Assembly: GCA_020284085.1 (NCBI GenBank)
Contig: JACEVL010000045.1
Location: 1,824,696-1,888,695 of the forward strand
Length of the DNA: 64,000 nucleotides
Origin: Aporrectodea caliginosa
Taxonomy: Eukaryota > Annelida > Clitellata > Crassiclitellata > Lumbricidae
Direction: 5' to 3'
Part shown: one piece after another, positions 22,850 through 33,603 of the stretch
Layout: each line of letters starts with the position of its first letter
How positions within the stretch are numbered: position 1 is the stretch's first letter
The notes under the pieces: model-generated
Told to the model about the DNA's origin: nothing
Seen by the model: only the letters and a program-made list of their open reading frames with translations
The model's database searches: none
Program-made: the position numbers and the translations under genes

Positions 22850-23130
22850 CACCATCCCTAGCAGCCACAAGATGTCGTTAAATATTGAGTATACATAAAA
22901 AATCTGCGCTGTGCTCGGACACCTTTAAATCGTTTGTCACGAACGTTATATATGATGCCAATTTCGTTCCGTCGCTAGGTATACTGAGCCAAAGAAAGAA
23001 AACAAAAACAGATGGACGAAAGTTAGGCTTAGGCCCTATATAAAAATAAACTGAACTATATCAATAACTTTAAAGAAGTCAACGACCTCTGTAGCTGTCA
23101 TTATTCATTAAGCAATTGACTACTACCGCT
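22850..23130. other. Unique sequence with a dispersed motif copy
   Basis: 'gacacctttaaatcgtttg' followed by 'gttatatatgatg' at 22919-22960 is one of five copies of this motif in the window. No gene. Confidence 0.4.
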
Positions 23131-23211
23131 ACCAATCCCATTACCACTATCACTACCATTACCACTACCACTACTACTACTACTACACTAGATTAAAACA
23201 GAGTTTTGAAG

Positions 23212-23264
23212 TTCGCAAGCCTTAGCAGAGGTTCAAAATTTGAACCTCTGCTAAGGCTTGCGAA
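23212..23264. repeat. Perfect 26-bp inverted repeat with a 1-nt centre
   Basis: Left arm starts ttcgcaagccttagcagagg and is followed after a single A by its exact reverse complement, ending ccttgcgaa-type text inverted at 23264. A 53-bp near-perfect palindrome. Confidence 0.9.
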
Positions 23265-23356
23265 TGATAATTGTTCATAAGAATATTTTCATATATTCTT
23301 CATCGTCCTTTGATGCCACAAGGTGTCGTTAAACTGTTGGAATCCTATCTAATCAA

Positions 23357-23475
23357 ATTCGTATCCAATGACATAAATTTGTATCTAATGACATAAATTT
23401 GTATCTAATGACATAAATTTGTATCTAATGACCTAAATTTGTATCTAATTACCTAAATTTTGTATCTAATGACTA
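23357..23475. repeat. 20-bp minisatellite
   Basis: Five to six copies of gtatctaatgacataaattt; the last two carry 'acct' for 'acat'. Confidence 0.9.
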
Positions 23476-23624
23476 CCTGCCAACGACCCTGTCAGTCGTC
23501 AGATTTCGTTAGACATCGATATTTGTATATGCGTTGTAAATATTAATTTCAACACCTTTAATATGGTTACAGTCTAAGCTATATAATTATGATACAGACA
23601 TGGTTTTCTGTCGGTTTTCAGTCA

Positions 23625-23740
23625 TGAAACTCCGCCACTGCATGTTTGTACTCTGACCGAAGCCTGGATAAAGGAGGAGGTCGACGCTAATGATCTTTGT
23701 TATCTCACAGTGTCGTTAAACTGAAACTACTACTTCAGTC
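23625..23740. repeat. Dispersed repeat with 'cctggat.aaggagg' core
   Basis: 'gaagcctggataaaggagga' and 'cgacgctaatgatctttg' match the copies at 16245 and 39760. Confidence 0.5.
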
Positions 23741-23864
23741 GTGAGTTGAAACTTGAAAGTAGCAGACGACAGTGCAAGTGGAGCCTGTGGAGGACAAGGA
23801 GAGCTCTGAGGTTGGAATCTTTGTCTTCAGGGATGTGTAAGGATTCCTCCTCCCTGTTCTGCTC

Positions 23865-23950
23865 ATGTGCCAAGCGGTGGTCTAGCGATGGTTATGGATC
23901 ATGCGGTTTCCGGGTTCGACACCGTGTAATGCTGAACTTGGGCAAAGTTG
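23865..23950 (+). mobile_element. tRNA-like SINE head fragment
   Basis: 'gtgccaagcggtggtctagc' and a B-box-like ccgggttcgacacc, then 'cttgggcaaagttg', resemble the SINE-E head and body. The body runs straight into the palindrome at 23950. Confidence 0.45.
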
Positions 23951-24000
23951 TTTACGCAAACATGTCTCTGTCACGGTGACAGAGACATGTTTGCGTAAAC
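23950..24000. repeat. Perfect 25-bp inverted repeat with a 1-nt centre
   Basis: Arm gtttacgcaaacatgtctct plus gtcac, a single G, then the exact reverse complement. A 51-bp near-perfect palindrome. Confidence 0.9.
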
Positions 24001-24404
24001 CTCATGAGGGCTAAGCTAATCACTCGCTAACCACGAACCGTGCCTGCAATTTCTTGCCCTTCGTGTGTCGACGTTTTATCCTCTGTTGCCATTTACTGTC
24101 TGCGGCGGAATTACTTCTATAAAGACGTCGATTCTGATTGATGGATTACCGCAATGAGTTTCCCTACGTACGATGGCCAGCAACACTAGACAGCATCCGC
24201 TGAGCAGATCTAGCCATTGGAATCGTCACCAGCGCAGACAGGAAATTGTCCCATACAAACCGTCGCAGCCCTTATAGTTCATGCGGATGGATATTATACC
24301 TTTCACTCGTAACACACCGTTATTGGTCTACCATGCTGCAGCCCATATATGTGAGCATTCAGTATCAGGGCGCCATTTGTGGCAGAGGGTAAGACGGATG
24401 GGTA

Positions 24405-25100
24405 GTAGCACCGTGGCCGAAGGGTTAGAGCGCTCGGCTTGTGATGCAGAGAGTAAGGGTTCGAACCAGTGTGATTCTCGTTAACGATAACGATAACGAA
24501 AATGTTCGTTAACGAAAATAAAATGACTTCGTTAACGATAACTATAACTATAACTAAAAAATATCATTAACTGTAACTATAACTATAACGAAAATAACAC
24601 TAACGAAAATTCATCTTTATTTTCGTTAATACAAAAATAAAAATAGGAAGTGCAATATGGACGATTCGACATAAATGAGAACGAAAAATGCGATATTTCT
24701 TTATGCAATTTGTCAGTTACTTTAGAAACTCGTGTATTCATGAAGCTGAATGCACCCATGCTTCAAAGGCTTTCAAAGCTCTGAGCAAATTGTGAAACAG
24801 CGTGTTATTATGCACAATTTTGCTTATACCCTTAATTATTGTAACTGAGTAGTAACTAAAATTAACTAAAATAAAAATCCATTAACTATAACTATAACTA
24901 TAACTAAAAAATAATACTAACTATAACTATAACTATAACTAAAATAAGAAACCATTAACTATAACTGTAACTATAACTAAAATAAAATCTGTAAGGAGAA
25001 TCACACTGGTTCGAACCTCCACTGAGGCAGTCACTGTGTAAGGACCTTCAACTATATATATAGTCCTTTAGAATCGTGAGTAAATGAACGTTAATAAAAT
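24405..25100 (+). mobile_element. SINE-A copy split by an hAT-like MITE in its B box
   Basis: Head gtggccgaagggttagagcg and B box gggttcgaac (24457-24466) continue after the insertion as cctccactgaggcagtcac and aaggaccttcaac (25017 on). Joining the two sides restores a normal SINE. Confidence 0.75.
24467..25008. mobile_element. hAT-like MITE, 542 bp, perfect 8-bp TSD
   Basis: TIRs CAGTGTGATTCTC and GAGAATCACACTG are perfectly inverted. The identical 8-bp duplication gttcgaac is at 24459-24466 and 25009-25016. The interior is low-complexity 'aactataactataactaaaa' and 'gttaacgataacg'. A related right end occurs at 35716. Confidence 0.9.
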
Positions 25101-25102
25101 TA

Positions 25103-25336
25103 TTATTTTAACTGTTCAACTGGCAGCAGTTGCCAAAATGAAATCATGCGCTCAGCAGTATGATGAAGATTTTGTTCCAGCTGGCAGACCTTATCACCTG
25201 GAAAGACAAATGGATACGTGAGGAGTGTTGCATAATCAACTTCACTCTGTCCTATAGCATAAACATGACATTCGTATTTCTCTTTCCATTCTGAGTTGAA
25301 TTCACGACAAACTCTCTTCTCATATTTTCGCCTCAT
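25103..25336 (-). pseudogene. Possible relic of a transposase N-terminus
   Basis: A 77-codon minus-strand frame starts RRKYEKRVCREFNSEWKEKY. Its basic-then-FNxxWxxKY pattern recalls the N-terminal region of domesticated hAT-type proteins (GTF2IRD2/ZBED-like). The zinc-ligand pair expected next is not evident. Weak; it could be chance. Confidence 0.2.
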
Positions 25337-25339
25337 TTA

Positions 25340-25880
25340 GGCTAAACTATACGCTCATGACTGAGGACTTTTTTTATTAATATTTAGAGTAAGACTTTAT
25401 AGAATCACCAAAATGATTCCGCTATTGCAAGGAGTTTATGGCCGGTGCCATTTTGGAAGAGGTCATGATCGCAGCGTCCTTATTTATTTATGAAACAATG
25501 TATTAATACGTTTGACGCGTAGGGTATTTAAATTAGGCGAGAATTAAGATTCAGATATAGTAGCCTATAGGCCAAACGGGAGTTAAGTTCAGTTAACATA
25601 AATAAAAACAGAGACGTCTTACACAAATGGCCAGATATTTTTCAGCAGTGAGAAACGTTTGAAGGGCGATCTTAACACATTCTAGTAGGTCATTTTTGGT
25701 ACAGTTTAGGAACCACTTCTCTACCGACCATTATTTTGTCATAAAAGTTATTCCACGACTTTGGTCCATATAGGTTATATATACAATCGGCTGACGACGT
25801 TTTAAAGGTGTCTAAAAGAGAGCACTCTAACCAATCTCTCTACAGCTCCCGATTTTATCATATATACGTCATATCAGAGT
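25340..25880. other. Unique sequence; dispersed motif at its end
   Basis: No gene. A minus-strand copy of the 'agacacctttaaaacg' motif lies at about 25768-25815. Confidence 0.4.
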
Positions 25881-25890
25881 CATGCAACGA

Positions 25891-26373
25891 GGTGTCACGA
25901 CAACTCGTCGAACGACATTTCGTCTACGACACTTCGTCGAGCGACAATTCGTCGAACGACATTTCGTCTACTAAGTTATTTGATATTGTCACTTTAAAAT
26001 GGAAGCTGGATTGATGAAAAAACTGTTTCCCGAAATGGAAGTGGGATTGATGAAAACATTCCTGTGTTGAAATAGAAGCTGGATTGATCGAAATAATTTT
26101 TCACGTAAAAATAAGCTGGAAATCAACCTGGATGCATGGATGAAAATAGGTTTCCATTCAACAGAAGCTGGATTGATGAAAATAATCTTGTCAGTAATTA
26201 GAAGCTGGATTCCTGAGAATATATAGCACGTTTTAGCAAAACTATAAGAAAGCGGCCTCTGTTGATTAGCCGTAATGGATACAGATACACTAGTAGACGA
26301 AATGTCGTTAGACGAATTGTCGTAGACGAAGTGTCGTTATACGAAATGTCGTTCGACGAGTTGTCGCGGAACC
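25891..26373. mobile_element. Foldback-type element 1, 483 bp, perfect 9-bp TSD
   Basis: About 80-bp inverted arms, GGTGTCACGACAACTCG at the left and GGTTCCGCGACAACTCG inverted at the right, are built from tandem 'cgacatttcgtc'-type subunits. The interior has about five ~40-bp units containing 'gaagctggattgatgaaa'. The 9-bp duplication atgcaacga is at 25882-25890 and 26374-26382. Long subrepeated arms with a 9-bp duplication are characteristic of Foldback/MULE elements. No transposase. Confidence 0.85.
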
Positions 26374-26640
26374 ATGCAACGAGGTTTATTATTTGACGCT
26401 GCTGCCATGTGCACTCTCGTCCACTCCTTCATTCCGACGCGCCTCGACTATTGCAACTCTGTCCTCGCAGACCTGTCGAAATTCCCCCTTACGACGGCTT
26501 CCGTAAGTCCTCAACTGCGCTGCCCGTATTGTTGCTAAACTGCCAAAATTTTCTCACCTTTTTAGCTATAAGCGGGAGACGCTGCACTGGCTTCCAGTCG
26601 ACGACAGGGCTACCTTCAAATTAGGAAAAGCTTCGTTAGT
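26374..26640 (+). mobile_element. LINE-gamma remnant: CR1/L2-type RT C-terminal fragment
   Basis: Reads FDAAAMCTLVHSFIPTRLDY, then CNSVLADLSKFP, and in another frame NCAARIVAKLPKFSHLFSYK and ETLHWLPVDDRATFKL. These are the conserved end blocks (RLDYCNSLL, AARxV, LHWLPV) of CR1/L2/Jockey-type polymerases. One frameshift and loss of flanks show it is dead. Foldback element 1 lies directly on its 5' side. Confidence 0.75.
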
Positions 26641-26884
26641 CGGTGCGAACTTACGAAATAGTTCGTTACAGCCAGATCAGTTCGGTTTGATTGCCATGTT
26701 AAGCGCCCTTTTGAGGTTCTTATATTATACATGATACGGCAACGCTATACAAAATCAATAATAGCCACATAAATTCGGCCGACCAGCAGGATCCACAGTT
26801 TAGTGACATCTCATATAGATCTGCCAAAGCCGCTGATGACAATCTTTTACCTTAAATTGAACCTCATTGCGAAACCAATCTAAT

Positions 26885-26909
26885 TTATCATCATCATCAT
26901 TGTCATTGT

Positions 26910-26997
<88 letters not shown>

Positions 26998-27125
26998 GTT
27001 GTCATCATCATCATCGTCATCATCATCATCATCATCATCATTATCAATGTTATCATCATCATCGTCGTCGTCATCATCATCATCCTTTTCGTCATAATTA
27101 TTAACAAAATTATTCATCATCATCA
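26885..27125. repeat. (ATC)n microsatellite
   Basis: (cat)n, pure at 26910-26995, with cgt and ttat interruptions to 27125. Confidence 0.9.
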
Positions 27126-27129
27126 TCGT

Positions 27130-27725
27130 TATTATAGGTTCTTATCCGTGGCCAAAATAATGAGATACTTTATATGACGAATCTTTTGCATGCCCAAGCT
27201 TATGTACCATCCGTTCAAAACTTCTTGAAGGTGTCTAACGAGAGCGCTGTAACCAATTGGCCACAATCTCCGACTAATTCTTAACCATTGTAGGAACAAC
27301 TGTTGGCAAGTATAATTATACGAACGAAATGTAGTCTGTGAGGGAAATGTACTTTCAGTGGATATAGTTTGAGCCAAGGGGTTGTAATCCTCTTCCATTC
27401 AAACGCGCCCCTTGTACATTGGGCTATAATAGGTAGGCTACCATCTACGATCGCGGATTTGAAACCAGGCAAACGGACTCTAAAGCTTTTCGAAAGCCAT
27501 AGGAAATATAGGGCAAAAAATCGAGATTATTACTACTCTATAGAACCAATCGGCTCCTATATATGCCGTGCCCCATAATTAGCATTTGCATATATGAAAG
27601 TCAGTAGCAAAGACTCTGCTGGTCTCCTTTACAGTGTGCCTTTTGATTCAACCGACTCAAGGGCCTGACAAAGAAGTGTATAATAATTCGCAACACTCCC
27701 TGCCATAGGCTATATGATGACTTGT
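27130..27725. other. Unique sequence with a short SINE-like scrap
   Basis: At 27225-27270 the minus strand reads ggccaattggttacagcgct, a SINE-A head remnant. Nothing else is recognised. Confidence 0.35.
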
Positions 27726-27735
27726 GAAAATAAGA

Positions 27736-27930
27736 CAGGGATGGGCAAATTACTCGGAAAAATGTAGGGCCTAATTGAATTACAAATTACAAATTACTTT
27801 GGGACATGAAATGTAATTTCAAATTACAAAATACATGGGAAATGTAATTGAATTACAAATTAACAAATTACAAATTGCTCAATTTCAAGTAATTTCAATT
27901 GCGTAATTTTTAGGCTACTGCCCATCCCTG
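27736..27930. mobile_element. hAT-like MITE with AAATTAC repeats
   Basis: TIRs CAGGGATGGGCA and TGCCCATCCCTG (one mismatch). The flanks aaataaga and cattaaga agree at 6 of 8. The interior is 'aattacaaattac' tandem text. Confidence 0.65.
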
Positions 27931-28079
27931 CATTAAGAAGAACCATCCTTAGGCTAGCCATCGGGCAATAATGTTGTGGCTCTTATTGTGGTCAAGGGGG
28001 TCCATAGAGTAAGCTTAGTGGTAACAAACTAACAACACTGGCGTGAAGAGCTGTAGGTAGCGGGATCGCTTCCCGCAAC

Positions 28080-29777
28080 CAGTGATATTTTAGTTCTTTG
28101 ATTAATTTTACTTCTAGTTCTTATTCACTTCTGCTGAAGCGATTTTACTTCTCCTTCTACTTCTAGTTCTCAATTAATTTTACTTCTAGTTCTTATTCAC
28201 TTCTGTTGAAGCAATTTTACTTCTCCTTCTACTTCTAGTTCTCAATTAATTTTACTTCTAGTTCAGGTTAACACATAATTTTACTTATTCGTCCACTTAT
28301 CAAGATTAGAGATATGAACAAAACCTTTAAACCATTTCCCTCATGCACAGAGAATATTATGAAGAGGAAAAAGAGGAGGAGAAAGAAGAGCAGTCCTTTA
28401 AGCTAACCCTGAAGCAGCCATATATGTATGAAGCGTTAGCGACTTCATTTTCTTAGCCTCTGCAAATGAGGGCAGGGAGTGAGTCCTTTCCCTCGCCGTC
28501 TCATCTTCCAACCAACAGTGTACGGTCAGTGCATTCATTACAGCTGAGTTGGCCAGGAGTGCAGAACTGTGGCGAAAGTAGGCTGGAGTTCATGAGATTA
28601 GCTACGAGATTCACATTATGCGCAGAGTTGTAGGCCTACGTCAAATCCAAATTTGGAACATGCATTTTAAACATATTTCTGAACGGCGGTACTGTGAAGA
28701 ATTGCCTATTATTTTCATGACCTGATAAACGGGTTCTAATCCCTCATGGGTCGGATGCAGGCATGGGTTTCGTTGCCAATAGGCCGATGGCATCCGCGTC
28801 CCACGATCAAGGGGGGACTCGTGGCTAGTGAGCCCAGGTTCAAGCCGATCAGAGAGTTCATGTCCCTGCCATGCATAACTATCCCGTGGATCAATAGGGG
28901 AAGCACCTCGGCTGGAATGGGAGAACATTTGATAACACTAGGTATTAAATTGCTAAGAGCTAAATAAAGGTCACATAAAGAATATCACTAAGGGCAAAAG
29001 AGGCCTTCCTGCCACTTCAAACAACTCTGAGGCCAATTTGACAACAAAGTGGACCGTTTCCTTGAACTTGTCCCTCTCTGCCGTTCAAATACCAATATCA
29101 CCTTAGATATTACTACAAAACATCTTCTACCCTAATATATTTCACCTTGATCTAGGCCCTGGCCAGATGCTTCCCTTGCTTTCTCTCTTGGACGGCAGTT
29201 CTACGCTTTCTCTACACGAGAGACGACCACTCTCCTTCACAGCCAGCCACGGCAAGAAGGATTATCCCTTGTCCGTGGCCTACCTTTCCTAAGTCACATG
29301 TGCCTGACCCTGGCTCTTCCCACTGGCCAATCACAACTGACCTCACTCCTCTGGTCAGCCAGCCTGCCCGCCTATAGCTGGCTCCCTCAGAGGGCCGGTG
29401 ACAACCCTCAGCCCTGCACAATAGCTGCATTTACCCTGCATTTGCATATTATTAGCCCCTAAGCCCTAAGGCCGGTTTAACCCAGTTTATAGCTATATGA
29501 CCCCCACACCCAGGAATACAGGTATAATGTCCTTCTGTTCTGTGAGGGACCTACTTCAGCACAGTAATAAAACATGGCACCTAAAAATTAGAAGTCTCTT
29601 AATTTTCGTTCTTAAAATAATTATGCTTCTTATTCTTATTCACTTCTGAAGGTCTTAATTTCACTTCTTATTCTATTCTCGTTCTTAAAATAATTTTTAT
29701 TCTACTTCTACTTCTGCTGAACGAAAATCAAATAATTATTATTCTTATTCTACTTCTTATTCACGAAAATATCACTG
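28080..29777. mobile_element. hAT-like element, 1.7 kb, perfect 8-bp TSD
   Basis: TIRs CAGTGATATTTT and AAAATATCACTG are perfect inverses. The identical duplication cccgcaac is at 28072-28079 and 29778-29785. Subterminal 'ttttacttctagttct' repeats occur at both ends (28100-28270, 29590-29760). The centre contains a minus-strand SINE-B (28385-28560) and about 1 kb of unique DNA without a transposase frame. Confidence 0.85.
28385..28560 (-). mobile_element. SINE-B copy, minus strand
   Basis: Plus-strand 'agagcagtcctttaagc', 'gcgacttcattttcttagcc', 'cgtctcatcttccaacc' and 'agctgagttggccaggag' are the reverse of the SINE-B body. Nested within the hAT-like element at 28080. Confidence 0.7.
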
Positions 29778-30034
29778 CCCGCAACCCTCCCAAAGGTCCA
29801 CTCAGCCTATCATTCGCGAGATGGCGCGTTGGTAAAATGAGATGTAGGACGTGATGAGCGCCTTGCATGGCTGTCGTATACGGTTAAATGCGACTCCTGT
29901 AATAACTTGTGATCATCCGTTCATACTGATTTGTGATCATACTGCGTATACTTGTCAGAATGAAAATATTAAACGAAAATTATTATTATCGATGGATAAG
30001 GACCCTCGGAATGCGGTATAGCTGAATGCAAAGA

Positions 30035-30085
30035 GCCCTGTTTTCAGACACCTTTAAAACGTTGCCCGCTGACGCTATATATAAA
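30035..30085 (+). repeat. Dispersed motif copy
   Basis: 'cagacacctttaaaacgttg' followed by 'ctgacgctatatataa'. Best-preserved of the five copies (11693, 12006, 22917, 25768 minus, 30045). Confidence 0.5.
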
Positions 30086-30119
30086 GGGTTGAGACTCGGA
30101 AGCCCGATTGTTAATGTGC

Positions 30120-30600
30120 GATGCTTATTCATTAATTCATTCATTTAGTGCATTTATATAGCGCCCTTCAAGAAACTACTCAGGAACGCTCCCAGCCCAG
30201 CCCAGCCTTGACTAAAGAAAAAAGACTCGATGGACTTGTAGAACCCTATCGGATGGCTCACAAGTAAAGAGCGGAGCTTAAGCGGGAGGTCATTCCAGAT
30301 GGAAGGGCCCACCACCGAAAAAGCACGGCGCTGCCTAATAGCCAAGCGAGCCCGTGGAACCAGGAGCTCACCCCTCGTCGCAGAGAATTGTTCTAACCAT
30401 TTTAATCTGAATACCAGACGAACTATGGCAGGAACTGAAGGAAGCCGCTTTGGTCGCTGCAAAGGCAAAAATACGTAAGATCCACCGTAAACGCAAGAAT
30501 TGGATTTCCAACGATGCTTTTGAATGGAGAGGAAAGAAACGCGAGGCCAAAACAAAATCCCCACGGAATACAAAAACTACGAAGCGAGGTACAGAAAACC
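30120..30600 (-). mobile_element. LINE-beta 3' end: CR1/L2-type RT C-terminus
   Basis: The minus-strand frame includes RLKWLEQFSATRGELLVPRA and RRAFSVVGPSIWNDLPLKL, then HPIGFYKSIESFFF, matching the standard end of CR1/L2 polymerases. The 3' UTR ends 'cctgagtagtttcttgaagg' then gcgctatataaatgcac, resembling the tail of SINE-E. Confidence 0.75.
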
Positions 30601-30623
30601 CTACGGATGGATTAGGTGGAGAC

Positions 30624-31455
30624 GGTGACCCGTCAGATCGGCCCCGACAAAACGGCCCCGACAAATGGGCCCCGACAAAACGGCCCCGACAAAGCAGCCC
30701 CTGTCAAAATGGCCTCGACAAAACAGCCCCGTCAAATCGGCCCCCGTCATATCGGCCCCCGTCATATCGGCCCCCGTCATATCGGCCCCAGTCATATCGG
30801 CCCCAGTCATGTCGGCCCCATACAAAATATCCAATGTTCCAAGTACTTTTAAGCTTACGCTGACAAACTATATATTATGTTGAAACGAGGTCTCAAGCGA
30901 CGATTCAGCTGGACAATGGACTGCGGGGACCATCGTCTAATGCTAACTGGTTGGCGTATTTAATTATTTAAATGCTTTCAATGACAACTATCATGAATCC
31001 AGCTTCTATTTACGCAACGAATTATTTTTTTTATAAATCCAGCTTCAATTCTTACCCCAAACTATTTTCAGCAATCCAACTTCCATTTTAAACTGACCAC
31101 ATAAAATAATTTGGCAACGTAAACTACGGTTTTACCAATCCGAGTTCTATTTACGCAAAGAAATTTTTTCAACAATCCAACTTAAAAGTACTTGGGACAT
31201 GGGATATTTTGTGAGGGCCGATGTGACTGGGGCCGATATGACTAGGGCCGATTTGACGGGGGCCGATTTGACGGGGGCCGATATGACGGGGGTCGATATG
31301 ACGGGGGCCGTTATGACGGGGGCTGAAATGACGGGGCTGTTTTGTCGAGGCCATTTTGACGAGGGCCGTTTTGTCGGGGCCGTTTTGTCGGGGCCCATTT
31401 GTCGGGGCCATTTTGTCGGGGGCCGATTTGTCCTGGGCCGTTCTGACGGGGTACC
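30624..31455. mobile_element. Foldback-type element 2, 832 bp, perfect 9-bp TSD
   Basis: Inverted arms of about 220 and 265 bp are built of 15-17-bp subunits (ggcccccgtcatatc, ggccccgacaaaac). Ends are GGTGACCCGTCAG at the left and GGTACCCCGTCAG inverted at the right. The identical 9-bp duplication ggtggagac is at 30615-30623 and 31456-31464. The ~330-bp core holds 'aatccagcttctatttacg'-type repeats shared with element 1 and with the scrap at 11225. No transposase. Confidence 0.9.
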
Positions 31456-31464
31456 GGTGGAGAC

Positions 31465-31900
31465 ATTGTGTAGCGAGTCAGAGGAAATCGCGAAATAAGG
31501 TAGGCCTATAATAGCTATAGACGATAAAAATATAATGAAATTGATTAATGACAATTTGTAATGTCTAAACATTTAAAAGGTGTGTTATTGCTAATGATGT
31601 CTTCTGGACTATTGTCTAATCTCCTCTAAAACAAAAATTAATTTAAACTTCTGATCATATAATATATTCATGATTCAGGGCGTCAAAAACCTTGGCCATG
31701 GATGGGGCAGTAGACTGTTGTTACATCTGCCCCTGGACACGAAATGGTCGTGTATAAATGGCCAGTAAGTGGTCAGTAAGTGTCCAGTGTTCTGTGGAAT
31801 GGATATACTTTGGAAGTCGACGGCTGACATTAGGACGTGCTCTTTTTTGTAATAACTTTCGAAATTGAGCAATAAAATTGCAATTCTGCGCAGTTGAAGT
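31465..31900. other. Unique A/T-rich sequence
   Basis: No gene or repeat recognised. Confidence 0.4.
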
Positions 31901-31904
31901 CAGA

Positions 31905-31908
31905 ACAG

Positions 31909-31964
<56 letters not shown>

Positions 31965-32095
31965 TGATGATGATGATGATGATGATGATGAGAATGATGA
32001 TGATGATGATGATGATGATGAGAATGATGATGATGACGACGACGACGATAATGATGATAATGATGACGACGACGACGACAACGATGATGACGTTT
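31905..32095. repeat. (GAC)n/(GAT)n microsatellite
   Basis: (gac)n to about 31963, then (gat)n and mixed units. Runs into the 3' end of a minus-strand SINE-B. Confidence 0.9.
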
Positions 32096-32240
32096 CGATG
32101 AGAAGTGTTAGCAACCTCATTTTCTCAGCCTCGGCATATGCGGATGGGCGGCCAGTCCACCCCTCACCGTCTGATCTTCCCACTGACAGTTTACGGTCAG
32201 TGTACTCATTTTATACCGTCGTTCGCTAGGGGGTGCAAGT
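32095..32240 (-). mobile_element. SINE-B copy, minus strand
   Basis: Plus-strand 'gttagcaacctcattttctc', 'agcctcggcatatgcgg', 'ccgtctgatcttcccac' and 'gtgtactcattttatacc' are SINE-B body reversed. Confidence 0.7.
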
Positions 32241-32955
32241 GGCGTAGAGATGCTTGGTTCCAGCGGCGGCGATTCTAAATCCCCCGCTGCTTCAACGGAA
32301 GGAATTGCCAGGGCGCAGTCCCATCCAGGAATAAACAGCGACTTATTGACTCAAGCGCAGAAGCCACCGAAGGGAGGGAGGGAATGGGGTGGGTGGAGGG
32401 GATGGGTGGGTGAGGGGGTGAGTTGTCCCCCCGTCGGGTGAGATTTAGAGACGGGGTCCCCGACGGCGATGAATAGCTGACGAGATCATTAGTTGCGGAG
32501 CGGACCAGATCACGACTTGATATCACTCCGCCAGATCGCTGCTTTTGATTGGCTGGACGAACGACGACTCGCCGCTTTACGGGATATCATTACGCCACGG
32601 GACATCGTTGGCTATCTAGCGGCGGCGGTGGCGAGGAGACGTGTGCTTCTTTGAGATGGGTGCATTGGCCGCACAGTCAGTCGTCCATATTTTGATATTC
32701 AATAAGAGGAATGTCGTCGTCTTTGGTCGGGGATTCTAATCCGCGACCCAGTCAGTCGCAGGAGAGAGCGTCTGCTGCTGGTGGTCCAGATGATAAGACC
32801 CTCTTCTGTGTGTTGGGGGGGTGGTGGGTAGGGGGGGTAGGTGGGAGGAATCATTCGACTGAATATTGGACGTCGTAGATTGAAACAACGTCCATCTCGA
32901 CTGACATCCTTAGTCGCTCCTTTCTATACAGATCTTACAGGCTGTCACCGTCTAG
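32240..32955. other. Unique GC-richer island
   Basis: Purine-rich gggtgg tracts at 32370-32420 and 32815-32850. No convincing exon. Candidate regulatory or unannotated sequence. Confidence 0.35.
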
Positions 32956-32959
32956 ATCT

Positions 32960-33230
32960 CTGGCTCTGTCTGTCTGTCTGTCTCTGTGTCTCTGCCTGAG
33001 TCAGTCTGTCTGTGTCTGGGTCTGTCTGTGTCCGTGTCTGTCTGTCTGTTTGTCTGTGTCCGTGTATGTCTGTGTCTGTCTGTCTGTCTGCGTCTGCGTC
33101 TGTGTCTGTGTCTGCCTCTGTGTCTGTGTCTGTCTCTGTGTCTGTCTCTGTGTCTGTGTCTGTCTGTGTCTTTCTGTGTCTGTGTCTGTCTGTCTGTCTG
33201 ACTGTCTGTCTCTGTCTGTCTGTGTCCTTG
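32960..33230. repeat. (TGTC)n/(TCTGTG)n array
   Basis: About 270 bp of tctgtctg/tctgtgtc. Frames are repeat translations. Confidence 0.9.
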
Positions 33231-33234
33231 CCTT

Positions 33235-33600
33235 CGTTTCATTCGATCCGGGTCTCGTCCTAATCAGGCGCCCTCTGACGGGCAATGAGTGCGAATGGAC
33301 AGCAACCGGAAGTCCAGTGCTTTCAGGCGCTGACAATCCCTCCCTCCCTCCGTCCGTCCGTCCCTTCCCCCTACACCCGTTCCCTGCCCTCCCTCCTCTC
33401 TCTCCCTTCCTCCTTCTGCTGCTGAGCCTGGGCTTTCGACTGTCCGTCTGTCCGTCCGTCTCGTGAGACAAACATTAACACGCAGACACGCTCCGTCAGA
33501 CGCCTCAGCAACAAAAACATTGACGTCATTCAACTAAGACACGCAAACGATCCCATCCAGAATACACTCCTCCCTTCCTGGAATCTTCTCTTTTCACTCT
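33235..33600. other. Unique island with cctccctccgtccgtc tract
   Basis: Contains ATCAGGCGC at 33263. No gene recognised. Confidence 0.35.
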
Positions 33601-33603
33601 CTG

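Larger units (their letters stand above)
28000..29990 (+). mobile_element. SINE-D copy split by an hAT-like element
   Basis: 28000-28079 carries the head (gcgggatcgcttcccgcaac) and 29786-29990 the body (actcagcctatcattcgcg, ttgcatggctgtcgtatac, gatcatccgttcatact, aaacgaaaatt). Both match the intact copy at 16640. Confidence 0.7.

Noticed and set aside
23350..23480. CRISPR-like array of 20-bp repeats
   Set aside because: Units abut without spacers, and the locus is eukaryotic; it is a minisatellite.
30601..31498. Frames reading (G)ADMTG-ADMTG repeats, resembling pentapeptide-repeat proteins
   Set aside because: They are translations of the 15-bp subunits in the arms of foldback element 2, occur in mirror image on both strands and lack any gene context.
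32224..32236. Additional CTCF-like sites at 32224 and 8443
   Set aside because: They fall inside SINE-B copies (the 'cccctagc' body segment), so they reflect the repeat, not independent sites.
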